Shown here in pieces: positions 50,206 to 61,541 of a stretch of 64,000 nucleotides of DNA. Every line of letters starts with the position of its first letter. The stretch's first letter is position 1. Location of the stretch: assembly GCA_051453625.1 (NCBI GenBank), contig JBOZIK010000001.1:75539107-75603106 (forward strand), written 5' to 3'. The position numbers and the translations under genes were made by a program. This stretch comes from Welwitschia mirabilis. Its lineage: Eukaryota > Gnetophyta > Gnetopsida > Welwitschiales. The notes beneath the pieces were generated by a model that searched no databases, was not told where the DNA came from, and worked only from the letters and a program-made list of their open reading frames with translations.

Positions 50206-50656
50206 NNNNNNNNNNNNNNNNNNNNNNNNNNNNNNNNNNNNNNNNNNNNNNNNNNNNNNNNNNNNNNNNNNNNNNNNNNNNNNNNNNNNNNNNNNNNNNN
50301 NNNNNNNNNNNNNNNNNNNNNNNNNNNNNNNNNNNNNNNNNNNNNNNNNNNNNNNNNNNNNNNNNNNNNNNNNNNNNNNNNNNNNNNNNNNNNNNNNNNN
50401 NNNNNNNNNNNNNNNNNNNNNNNNNNNNNNNNNNNNNNNNNNNNNNNNNNNNNNNNNNNNNNNNNNNNNNNNNNNNNNNNNNNNNNNNNNNNNNNNNNNN
50501 NNNNNNNNNNNNNNNNNNNNNNNNNNNNNNNNNNNNNNNNNNNNNNNNNNNNNNNNNNNNNNNNNNNNNNNNNNNNNNNNNNNNNNNNNNNNNNNNNNNN
50601 NNNNNNNNNNNNNNNNNNNNNNNNNNNNNNNNNNNNNNNNNNNNNNNNNNNNNNNN
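50206..50656. other. Assembly gap (451 N)
   Basis: N run between gag and protease of ATH-3. Confidence 0.99.
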
Positions 50657-52450
50657 GTATCTTATATCTTTTTGAGTTCCTCCATCATTTCTCTATAAGG
50701 ATCATTTTTATGGTAGTTGAAAAAATTGGGCTAAGGGTTATGACTTCTATATTTGTTGTTAAATCAGAGTTGAAAAGATGTTGAAGATTTATTATTTCTT
50801 AGTAAATAGTATTGATTGCCTTTAAAGTTATTTGCCCTTTGATTAAATGCGCAAAACTTTATTAAATATGGCCTTTCTACAAGTTGGTAAAGCTAGGTAT
50901 TTCTTAGTAGAGTGATAGTTTTTATCACATACTTTATAATTGTTGAGTTGATTTAGTAAATTTGCATCAGTTAAAGATTTTGTATAACTCTTTAATGTAC
51001 TAGTAAGATCACCCAATAGGGTATTAACCTTTGAGTGTCCTTTTTCATATTGCACTCTTTTTCGAGTCTCTAAGCATTTCACCTATAATTGTAGTATCTT
51101 TACATGTAGTTTTTGGCTAATTTTGAATTCTTTCTATAAGGTCTTATAATAAGTTCTAAGCATTACCTAAAGTTAAATTAAGTAAATCTCTACCACATGA
51201 AAACTCTACCATATATATGGTTTAACTATCTAATTCACTATAGAAGTGATTAATAAGTTCTTATTTTTAAATCGTTCACTAGGGTGGATGATATGAAAAT
51301 TAAAAATATTTCATATATTAAGGAATAGTTTTCATTAGGGTATTATTAAAAAATTTTTATTTCTTTTTTTCTAGTCCTCATGGCTATCTCATTCATGAAT
51401 CGTTTGATAAAGACTTCTTGTAAATGATTCCATGACTTAAGATTTCTACGTGAAATGGTTTTAAGATAACTTACTTTTTCTTTTAAAGTAATAGAAAAGA
51501 TTATCATGTAGGTCCTATTTAAAGTTTTATTTTTTCTATTTTCTGAGATGAGAATGAACTGTTCAATGTTAGCTATGTATTAGAATGGATCGTCATTAGG
51601 TTCTCTAGAAAAGTTAAGATAGGCATTTAAGTTTTTTAACTCCACATCATCTTCAAGGGGTAGGTCAAATTAGTTTTAAAATTCTATCTTTTTGTTGGAT
51701 AGCATATCTTTTAAATTTTATACAATATCTATTACTATAGTTAGAAGAACTAGTTCACATGGAGGAATTACACTACAAGATACCCTACCCCAAGACCTAT
51801 AAGTTCATATATTCCTATGAGCAAGCCATGTAGCCCATCATCATATAACATTTGCATTAGAGAATCTTGATATTTTAAGTGAAGATTTATTTAATGCCAT
51901 AGAGGTAAGATTATTATGATGATTAGGCAAAAGAGGAGAGGCAAGATTTTTAGTAAAACTTGGTTGATTTTCAAAAATTTTCAAAGATTTAAGAGTATAC
52001 AAAAAAGAAATGGTAAATGTAAAATAATCGTCTTGCTTAATTAATGAATTAAGTTTTTCTTTCTCACCTCAACTTCTTGAATTAAATTCCACCAAATCTT
52101 CTTTGATTACTTCATTACGAAAATGATTTTTACAAGTTTATTTACCTTTACTGCTATTTAACATTACCTTGTAGAATCAATTTATATTAAACACACTTCT
52201 TTACATTCAAATGGCATGAATATCTAAAACCACTAAAGTTTAAAAAGTAGGATATATCAAATGAATGTGATAATCACTCTAATCATATGAAGCATAAAGT
52301 ATAGGTTAAGTTTGTTGCAAATAAAAATAAATGTGGTAACCTCTAAGATCACACAAAGTGTGAGGGGTAGACCTAATAGATTACTAAATTGAAATTGAAA
52401 TGAATTCAAAATATTTAATTGAGTAATGATAATATTCCTTTTTCTCTTAG
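50657..52450 (-). pseudogene. Gag of ATH-3
   Basis: The open run 51082-50843 contains LGDLTSTLKSYTKSLTDANL and the knuckle remnant YKVCDKNYHSTKKY, in which the first and last Cys are read as Tyr; ALPTCRKAIFNKV follows as in ATH-1. The upstream part (52200-51100) should encode the capsid domain but is broken by many stops; no exact domain limits can be given. Confidence 0.65.
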
Positions 52451-52477
52451 CCTTTACTAGTAATGATACCAAAATAT
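52451..52477 (-). other. Primer-binding site of ATH-3
   Basis: On the - strand, after the LTR, ttttggtatcattactag aligns with the tRNA-Asp complement TGGCGCCGTTGCC.., again with mostly C-to-T and G-to-A differences. Confidence 0.65.
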
Positions 52478-53545
52478 TGCAATGTGTATTTATGATTATA
52501 ATTCTAATATTTCAAAGATCAAATTTAACTTACAACATCTAAAATATAATATTCTAATTCCACTTGATACACATTTATATAGTGGGATCAACCCAAATGT
52601 TATATACTTAGAGAAGACTTTTGAAAGAGAATATAAGAAATTGCTTTTATAAAAAGATGAATAACATCTTTTAGAATTTTTCTTTAAAGAAATAAAATTA
52701 AACAATGTAAGATGAAGATAGAATATAATGCAATGGAATGAAATGAAATGCAATGTAATGAATGCAATCCAATCTACTATCACTTAGATTGGTCCTTATA
52801 AGCTATTTCAGTTACAAATTTATGTCACTTAAATTATAATTAAGACAAGCTATAAGAAAGAATAATAAAACATTTCAAATATTTCAATTCAATTAATACT
52901 TTTATTAATGAAATTGAAGTACATTCCCTTATGATAACAACTTCTTAATGAAATATTCTCTACCTAATACCAAGGTAGTCCTTCTCATAAGTAGGATGAA
53001 TTTGTTTGCCTTCAATAATCTTCAATTGTCACAAGAATGTAGATTCAAAAGATAATGTTAATAGGGTCCAAAAGGGCCTATTTATAGAATAGGATAGGTT
53101 GCTAAAAAGTGTAAAATGAAGAGGAGTGAGTTAGATCCACCCTTTTATAATAATTTAGTTAACGTTACAAATTATTTTTAGTATGATCCCTTATGTTGTT
53201 CCTATGATAAAGAGAATGACACTCCATATTCCAACTAAAGCTTATCATATGTTAAAAAAGCTAACTTTCATCTAATAATTCTCTCTATGACATAGAGGAC
53301 GACCATAGTTTTCTAACTATCATTCCCTCTATCATTTGGATGACATGTAGGATGACTAATATATCTTCATTAGATTGCTTTAGTTCATCATTATCCAGAA
53401 ATGACTTCTTATTTGGGAAATTATTACATCTTTTAAATTATGTAGAACTTTATAGAATTTACATAAATCCATGGAAAAACCTCTCAATAGGACCTAAAAA
53501 TATACTACAAAAGTGTATTAAATAGGTTAAGTTGGCATCACAACA
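52478..53545 (-). repeat. 5' LTR of ATH-3 (right copy)
   Basis: Paired with 46613-47663; same ends (TGTTGTGATGCC on the - strand) and the same AATG-rich microsatellite (52724-52770). Several open frames here (52496-52783, 53340-53525) are chance frames inside the LTR. Confidence 0.85.
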
Positions 53546-53559
53546 AATATAGTTGTGGC

Positions 53560-54120
53560 AACTTGGTTTTTACTCTTGTGTAATATTCTTATTTGTTTTT
53601 CCTTTTGGCACACATCACAAATATCATGTTTTTAAACATTAATTTTTAGAATACCTTTGACAATTTATTTTCTAATAATCATTTTTAAATAATCATAGTT
53701 AACATGAGTTAAACATTTATCCCAAATCGTTTCTTGGTTAACATGACAAAAATAACAAGAAAAAAATAATTGATCAATGTTATAGATATTATCTATTCTA
53801 TTTTATTTAAGAATAATATCATTTATTTTTCCATACCTAACTTCACTTTAGAACTATAAATAATGATCTTATGACCTTTGTTATAGATTTGGCTATTACT
53901 AAGTAAATTACGCTATAAACCATTGACATAGAAGACTTTATTTATTCTAGATAAGTTACCTCTTAGCTCTTTCATTATCATCAAAGGTAATTTATTATCC
54001 ATTAACATCATTTAACTATTTGAATCTAGACTTGTCTCCCATGATATGTTAAGAGTAGCCACTATCCAAATACTAGCTAGTGCCATTTAAAATCTTGAAA
54101 TATATTTGAATCAAAAGACT
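53560..54120 (-). pseudogene. Copia protease, pre-integrase and zinc-binding region
   Basis: - strand: YLDSGYS, a stop, then HIMGDKSRFK at about 54010-54065 is the copia protease motif with the catalytic DSG kept. NYDYLKMIIRK and HDICDVCQKEKQIRI at about 53590-53690 are the zinc-binding integrase N-terminus (C-x2-C kept). HKSKNQVATT ends at about 53550, where ATH-3 is inserted. Confidence 0.82.
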
Positions 54121-55585
54121 TTTAAAATCATTAGCTTTCATTCACTTAGTTCTTTTAGGTTGATGTGGTATATCTATTTCTGGAATAAATTTAAATGGAA
54201 AAGTACTAATTGAATTTAAAAATAATATCAATTTTCTAGCATTTTAAAATAGCTTTAAATGACTTTATTACCACAGAAATGATAAGTAACTTTAGATATA
54301 AACTTATTTTGCCAAGTTACCTAATTTTGCTGACTTTGTGATCTTTGTGGAATGAACCTAATATTTTACTTATCATGAGTTAGTTTTCAAATTCCAAGCA
54401 TTTATTCTAATTTAGTTAAACTACTAGATATTTTATTAACAAAGTGTAATAAGTTCTTTATTTGTAGTGCAAGTTTGAAATTTTTAGATTTTCCCATCTT
54501 GTATTTTTCTTCTAATTCCTCCTTTTATTTGATGAGGGATTTCAAAATATTATTCACATCATTGATGTAATTTATCAACCTTTTACATTCCATGTAGAGC
54601 TCCTAACAAGTATCTTCAAGCTCATTCTCATATTCTTCAATGATATTTAGATCATTAGGTTTATATGTACTAGGCAAGATCTATAATGGAGGTATAATTT
54701 CCATGAAAGAGAGTCTTTTATCTCTATGCAAATCTTAACAATTACTACTATTACTATGATCATCTATATTATCCCATTTTATAATGAAAAAAGATGTCTT
54801 TGACTTTCTTTATTCTCTCATATTGTTCAAGCGCTTATTTGTCATGGANNNNNNNNNNNNNNNNNNNNNNNNNNNNNNNNNNNNNNNNNNNNNNNNNNNN
54901 NNNNNNNNNNNNNNNNNNNNNNNNNNNNNNNNNNNNNNNNNNNNNNNNNNNTCTTTTTTTTTTTTTTTTTTTATGAAAGAATTTATTGAATCTTCTTGTT
55001 ACAAGAGTAACTTCATAATCATCTAGATCTTCATCTTATTTTTTTGACTTTGCTCTTTCTACACACATTTCATAGTAATACCTTTTTTCTTATCTTTATA
55101 CAATTTTAATTCATATATTTGTAAATTACCTTGTAATTCCTCTAGAGCCATTGTATTAATATCTTTGTTTTTTTTTAATTATAGTAACATTTGGTTTAAA
55201 TCTTTTTGGAAGGGATGTCAATACTTTTTGAACCACCTTTGTCTCATCCAATCTTTTACCTTAACTTATCATGGAATTTATGATGTTAGTAAGTCTAGAA
55301 AATAATTCTTGTAAAGTTTTCTCCTCATCCTTTTAAATTTCTTTAAATTTGGAAATAAGTATCTAGAGTTTGGCCTATTAATAGCAGATGTATCCCATGC
55401 TTTCTTTGCATTTTCATAGTTTATAATTTATAATAATTTGCCTATAAAAACTACATAAAATATAACATTAAGAGCATGCTGTCTATGATAGCTTTGAATC
55501 TATCAATGAGAGTGTATAAGTCTTGGCTTTTTAAGACTACAATGGTATTATCATGGACATTAGTTTACATCAGAGTAGGCATAGA
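54121..55585 (-). pseudogene. Copia gag
   Basis: - strand: NAKKAWDTSA at about 55380-55410 (UBN2-type gag of SIRE elements has AKEAWDTL), KKFKRMRRKLYKNYF, IQWLxRNYKVIYKYMN near 55130-55180, and a decayed zinc knuckle YHFCGNK at about 54260-54285. A 103-N gap (54849-54951) and stops interrupt it. Its N-terminus adjoins the ATH-2 insertion. Confidence 0.75.
54849..54951. other. Assembly gap (103 N)
   Basis: N run inside copia gag, followed by a 19-T run. Confidence 0.99.
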
Positions 55586-55589
55586 TTAT

Positions 55590-56907
55590 TGTTTTGATGC
55601 TAATTTGTAGGAATTTGATGGTGTATTTGAAGTACTTTTACAAGACATTTATACAGATTTAGATGTAATTTTGATGATTACACAGATTCAATGGGATGAT
55701 CATGAAACATGTAATTCTTGGCATATTTAGAGGAATTTCAAGCATGTTTTAGTACTTATTGTATTAGAGGAAGATTAATGATGAGGAAGGCTAACTTGTT
55801 TTAGCTGGAAACATTTAAAAGACTATCCCCACTATTGTCCCCATGGTAGATAAGATAACAACACTGTATTAGACTATTATAATAACAACTTATATTAAAA
55901 CATAAAGATAATAAACACCCTTTTCTAAGGAGGTATCATTCCAATTATCGTATCCATGACATAAGGGATGAAGACACACTTAGAGATAACTGTAGGGCCA
56001 ATTATAGAGCTAAAAGCTAATGAATTATCTATTGTTATGGGGCTTCATCTCTAGTGTCATCCCTGTGGTAGTCAAGATGATAGCTATTTTGTATAAGCAA
56101 GATTTAATTATCTTGTAACGGGATTATGCATCCTACCTAGGCTGTTATGGTTTCTTCTTTAACTTCTAGGATTATAGTTCCAGAACTTTAAATGTAAAAC
56201 TATAAATGCCTTTCTTATCCTTAATTTTTCATCTTTTACACCCAATTCTCTTATGGAGTACATGATAATAAGTCCATCTAGTAGCTATAGAGAGAAATTA
56301 CCCTTGGTGTTGGATTGAGTATCCTCTATTGAGAAGTTGCTACTTTATTGTAAGTAGACATAAATGTTCTATAATTAATTCAATTACTCTTTTTATTATA
56401 ATTATGTTTATGTCCTTTATGGTTTACGTTAGTTATAATCTAGTGATAATTCTATAATTTATTTATATCATAAAAGTAACCTTTGTTAAGGTCAATTATG
56501 TTAATTTAAATTTGCATTATTATTTCATTTTAATTCAATATTACATTCCATATTTTATTTGACATTTCTTATAGTTCACATTAGTTAGGAACAAGTGATA
56601 ATCTCTTCTTAATTAATTTTAATTATATAGAGCTAGTTCTTGTGACAGATTCATTCTTATTCATTGTATTTCATCTTCATTTGTCTTTGAATTACATTTT
56701 AAATCATTATTTACATTTATTTATTTAAAGATAAAAGACCAAAAATACTTTTAAAAATTAATTCTTTAACTTCTAGCCTAGTGCCTTCATTGGAATTACG
56801 ATATTTAGGTTAACTCTCATCTATACTAGTGTGTGTTTTTCTATAATTGATTTGATTTATAAGTTTTTCTAAAGAACTTGAGAATTACATAAATTCATAC
56901 CACAACA
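55590..56907 (+). repeat. 5' LTR of ATH-2
   Basis: Begins TGTTTTGATGC and ends ..accacaaca. Matches 61542-62901 throughout, for example ttaatgatgaggaaggct/ttaatgatgaagaagtct and gtccatctagtag/gtccatccagtag. Contains the shared core gagtatcctctattgag. Confidence 0.88.
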
Positions 56908-56930
56908 TTTTAGTGTCATTGCTAAGGAGG
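56908..56930 (+). other. Primer-binding site of ATH-2
   Basis: ttttagtgtcattgctaagga follows the LTR CA. Against the tRNA-Asp complement TGGCGCCGTTGCCGGGGA, 7 of 18 positions differ and all seven are C-to-T or G-to-A. Confidence 0.85.
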
Positions 56931-57479
56931 GCTACAAAGAGCTAGAGGATTTTCACTATTTAGATAAGTACCTCAATTTTCTATTTAGGTTATTTATTTA
57001 ACATAGTGCTATATTTTTATTTTAGTTTAGTAGATTTAGTTCTACAAATTTTTCCCATAGCATTAAAAAGTACTATCATTTCTTCTATCATTCCATGATA
57101 TAAAAGGATGAAAATTTTTATTTTTGGATTTTCTTTAAGGTTTTAGATTTCTAGTCTTTATAACATAAGCATACATTGTCTCCACTTTAATCTTCACAAT
57201 ACATAGAATGATAGTAACTACTTTTTATTTCTGCAATTACTACTTCGATTATGTAATTTTTATTTTTCTCTCTATCATTCTATTAGTTATTTTCATAATA
57301 GTTAAAACAACAATCATTACACATTTGTTGAGTATTAAGGATCAACAATTTTGATAAAATGATAAAACATCAAAGAGAAAAGAAATTAATCTTCATTGTA
57401 TACTTCCTTACCATCTTTAAAATAAAATTATCTTATTCCATTATTCTCAATTGTTTAAATGAATAGTAATAGAAGGAAT

Positions 57480-58340
57480 GTTGGAAAAATTCTTGCTGAA
57501 ATAATAAGATACTTAAAAAACTTTGAGGATAATAGTAAGAAAATTCTTTGAGATATCTTTGCTGAAAAGAGGAGAAATGTAAAAGATTCTAAGTTTTACA
57601 GCATAAAATACTTTAAGAGGCTTTTAAAAGAAGGAGACTAACATAAAATGATGTTACGATTAGGAGTTTAGCCCCTTCCTATTTTTAACCTTTTATTCTT
57701 TTCCTTCTTCTTTTCAAACATCTTATAGAAAAAACAATGAAGATTCTCAACATTTTAGGAATTCTACCTCATTTACACAAACTTCCTACAAATATTTTTA
57801 TCAATTTCAACCATCGTCCATGATCTGCTATGAGGAATAAAATGATTCATTAAAAGAAATGATTAACAAAATGAAGAGAAACTAAGAAAACACTAATAAG
57901 AACTTAGAAAATTTAGTTTAAATCTTGCAACAAATAGTATTTTAAACTTAAGATTCCTTTACAACACAACATCCTCAAGACTATCCTATGTCATCCTACC
58001 TTGAGGAAAATGAGGAGAACTTAGTCATAGATAATAATTATTTTTTCTTTCAAATAGAAAATAAAATTTTAAATCAAACTTCAATATCCTACTTATTAAG
58101 AGATGAGAAAAGTGGAGATAATCATAACTCAACTCAATCTATCAACAATTGGAATGAGGATGACCATTTATTATATGATGATATTGAGGTATTAGATTAT
58201 ATCCTTACCATGCATTTACTATTAGATAATCTAGATGAGGAATCTATTCATGTAAAATCTAGAAACTTTTCAATCAATGATGAAAATGATGCTCTTATTT
58301 TTCTTAATAATTTTTTAACAAATCTAATAATCTAGAGAAT
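57480..58340 (+). pseudogene. Gag C-terminal region of ATH-2 with a 115-codon open run
   Basis: 57810-57960 reads SLKEMINKMKRN and NTNKNLENLV, like the helical gag end of Athila-type elements. The open run 57988-58335 gives an acidic, Asn/Asp-rich product (MSSYLEENEENLVIDNN, DDHLLYDDIEVLDYIL, ENDALIFLNNFLTN). The ATG at 57988 is only the first Met in a longer frame (TTQHPQDYP before it), so this is probably an internal part of the polyprotein linker, not an independent gene. No zinc knuckle was seen. Confidence 0.5.
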
Positions 58341-59190
58341 GAAAGCACTATTCAACTAGAGAAGGAAGATATAGTCAGAAACAATGATGAGAAAAGTGAA
58401 GCAACAATCTAATAAAATAATGATAAAGATAATAGCAAATAAACTAATGATAATGAAGGACCCATAGAGATTTATTCAGACTTCATAAAGGATATACTTG
58501 TTTATTCTACCCATACTTCAACATCCTTTTCACCTATGCCTTCATATACAACTTTAGATTGCATCCTTTCTTTTACTTCTACTTCTACTTTCACGTTACT
58601 TTATGATCTTAATAATGATAACCTTTCTTCCTATCTTTCATTTGAACCTTTATATAATTCTTAAAACTATGTTCTTTTTCTTAATTTTCATGAGACTCAT
58701 AACTTTAAAGAATCTATTCCTTCTATTTGTTAATCTCTTTCTTTTAAAATTTCTTGTAATATTCATAGTAACATTCATTTTTTTTCCTATCAAGTTCATT
58801 TGAGTTATTATTTTAATGATTATTCTTTACAAATATGACTTATAATATCTTGTAATTTTAATTTAGGATAAGCCTTATCTTCTTGATGGCAGCTCATTAT
58901 TAGAGTTGAATCTTAAGAAGTTTTCAATCTTATTAAAAATATTTAAAAGCTCTTAAATACTTCTTGTATCCATTCTTTAAGTAATACCTAAAATAAATTA
59001 TATAATAATAATCATGATTTATAATGTTTTAATAAGAGATTATTTGGTAATGAACTTTATCACTTTTTTATCTCTTATTTAGATTCTAAAATTTGTGCTA
59101 TTAAAGTTTTATTATTTTACTCTCTTTACCTCCAATTGAATTTACTCTAAAATGATAGTATACTTTTTGTGTTTTATCAATTGTTTTCTA
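58341..59190 (+). other. Unplaced internal sequence of ATH-2 replacing pol
   Basis: About 850 bases between gag and the integrase tail in which no protease, RT or integrase motif is visible. The frame near 58500-58860 has few stops and is rich in Ser, Phe and Leu. It does not match ATH-1 or ATH-3 as far as I can see. Confidence 0.4.
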
Positions 59191-59380
59191 TTTTTTTTGG
59201 CCCTTATTTTTCTAAAAAGTACAATGCTCTAGTGCACCTTTTACATAAGTAATTAAAACCCTTAATGGTTAGGTTTTTATATTTTAGAAATAGTACATCT
59301 TAAAATGGCTCATTTAAAACCTCCAATATAAACACTTGGGAAATTTAAAATTTAATGCATTAAAGGTTAACAATCATTGA
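59191..59380 (+). pseudogene. Integrase C-terminal fragment of ATH-2
   Basis: gtgcaccttttacataa at about 59234 is the same sequence as 5611 in ATH-1 (gtgcaccttttacataa). It is followed by the counterpart of the KIQKING tail (..gggaaatttaaaatttaatgc). Frames are broken. Confidence 0.65.
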
Positions 59381-59732
59381 AATATCCATCAATTAAATCT
59401 TAACATGATAAAAGTACTTTTTTTGGAATTTTCTCTTACTATTATCTTAATTCTTCCTAATTCTTTTGGTAAATATTATGTTATCAGTTGAACATATTTA
59501 ACTTGATTAATATTTTAATTTTTAAAGTTACCATGACTAGTAAAAATTTTACTTGATTATTCTACATAATAAGATTAGATTCACCCATTCTTAATACATT
59601 CATATATTTATGAACTTCATTTTAAAGGAAGATGCCTTGGTTTCTTTTATTCTCTCTCAATTATGTAAGTCTTTAGTTGTTTTTAGGTGTTCTTTTTTGT
59701 TTTTCATCTCATTACTTCATTGTTATCCTTAA

Positions 59733-59759
59733 NNNNNNNNNNNNNNNNNNNNNNNNNNN
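59733..59759. other. Assembly gap (27 N)
   Basis: N run just before the conserved block of ATH-2. Confidence 0.99.
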
Positions 59760-59824
59760 TTTTCATAAAACAAAAAAAAGAGAATTAAATAATAATCATG
59801 AACATTTAAATCTAAGCTAGAATC

Positions 59825-60075
59825 ATGGTCATCATGAAATCCTACTGTAAGTGCAATAGGGCAAATTTTCCTAAAAGGACTCTTTGATAATATGATATGG
59901 TAGCTGTGGGGACTCCATTGGGGGGTCAGTTGGCCATGTTGTATGGGTCTTTACTCCTATGACAGAGGTTGCATTCCCTTATGATGAAAAACTAATTTTT
60001 ACTTAAAGGCTATATAAGATCAGTGATGTTCCTTGTGTCATCAGAGGCATTTCTTGTTTTATAGACTCATTTTAT
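59825..60075 (+). repeat. Conserved block downstream of integrase, copy in ATH-2
   Basis: Matches 5790-6040 (gggcaaattttcctaaaagg, ggactccattgggg, ttggccatgttg, tcttgttttatagactc). The copies differ mostly by transitions and small indels. Confidence 0.75.
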
Positions 60076-61541
60076 ATACATTACTTTTACATGATTATTC
60101 TACTTTTTGGGATTCTAGTGTTTTTAATTTATAATCAAGTGAGTTCATTTTTAAGCAACTTTTAATCTTATTATTCATTAATTAAAAACATTAGATATAC
60201 TTTATTTCATCATAATAATTGTCTATTAAGTGTAACTTTATAAGTTTTTACATTATGTCATGCATTACTATTAGGCAATTTTATTATTTTTACTAAAGAA
60301 CTTTGCTAGGGTGGAATTTTTGGTAGGTGACAATCTTATTCATATTCCTAGTTGTCCATTTTTATTATGTTTTTCTTAATTGTTTTATTTGGGATTTTCA
60401 AAGTTATTTACATATCTTTTTTAATATAATAATTAGGGCTTGATCATTTGGTTAGTTTTATAGTTGTATTTTTATTTTTACTCCTAATTTTTATTTATAA
60501 GGGTTGTTTTAGTTTTAAGTACTTTAAATTGATGCATTCCTTTCACTTTGCTTGATGTGTTTCTTTTTTTTGTGCTAGTGTTTTTTTTCCATTTCTTTGC
60601 TTTTGTTTTTTTCCATCGTTTGGAATATGTTTAATAAGTTCATTTAAGCATTTATTTCTTTTACTTAATGTCTTATTTTGGTCTCATAAATCTCTATTAT
60701 CAATGTCATGTTTTTTAGGATATTTCTTTGATTTCTACATTCTTTATACTTTTCTGTTGATTTTTGATTACTTACTTACTTTTAGAATTTTTTAGATTTT
60801 TCCTATCTATTCAAACATCTCATCTGATCACTATTATCACACGCCATTAAATGCTATAGCAAATAGGATGATAGTCACCCTTTTTGATATATGTAAACTA
60901 GGATATTTTGCTTTAGCTATGGAGGGGATATGGCACCTTCTTGATCATTCTTCTAACATATTAAAAAAATTTATAATTATAAAGGATCATTTTAGAGATT
61001 TTATGATACATATTTATGATGACTTGTTTGGATATGATTTTATGTTACTCGAATAAATTTCATGGACTTATCTAGCAAGAGCACAATAGCACACTCATAA
61101 AGTTTTCTTACAGCTATGTTTTAGATCATTAAAAGGAAAAATACTATATTTAATATTATACTTCACCCCTTGTAGAAAACATTAATACACTTTTTATGCA
61201 TTATTATTTGATATTATTACTAATTAAAGTTTTACACATCAATTTTAGTATCACTATCTTGCGTTATGCATGCACATTATCATTTTTTGAGCTATCATTG
61301 TTAAATTTTATGATTTTATATGTGTACGACATTCATTCATTCTATTGTGATGTGTTTAAGTATGGGGCTTATGAATACATTAGTACTTGTATTAGTTAAT
61401 GGATTTTTAATGTCTATTCTTACATGATAAAATTAAACTCAAATTCCATTTTTCTAGTTATTGATTATCTTAGTTAAATTGGCTTGCAGTTTAGTTGATC
61501 ACTCACTTTGTCAAGAACTGACAAGGCTAAGAAGAGGGCTA
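60076..61541 (+). other. 3' internal region and polypurine tract of ATH-2
   Basis: Non-coding as far as I can tell; parallels 6041-7508 in ATH-1 almost throughout and ends agaagagggcta before the LTR. The open frames at 60868-61056 and 61196-61399 are not conserved in ATH-1 and are left out. Confidence 0.7.

Larger units (their letters stand above)
46613..53545 (-). mobile_element. ATH-3: internally deleted Athila-like element inserted in copia integrase
   Basis: Two related LTRs (46613-47663 and 52478-53545) flank 4.8 kb with, on the - strand: primer site, gag with knuckle, protease, the pre-RT segment, integrase C-terminus, conserved 3' block and purine tract. RT, RNase H and the integrase core are missing. 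It splits the copia integrase between NQVATT (53.55 kb) and the open run ending at 46622. No clean 5-base target duplication could be fixed, partly because the left LTR edge is ambiguous between 46613 and 46626. Confidence 0.85.

Noticed and set aside
50040-50675. 211-codon + strand frame starting in the ATH-3 protease
   Set aside because: It is the reverse strand of the protease and then N; the - strand carries the recognisable motifs.
46613-53550. Exact 5-base target duplication for ATH-3
   Set aside because: Candidate flanks (atatt and aatat/atata) do not agree cleanly and the left LTR edge is ambiguous.
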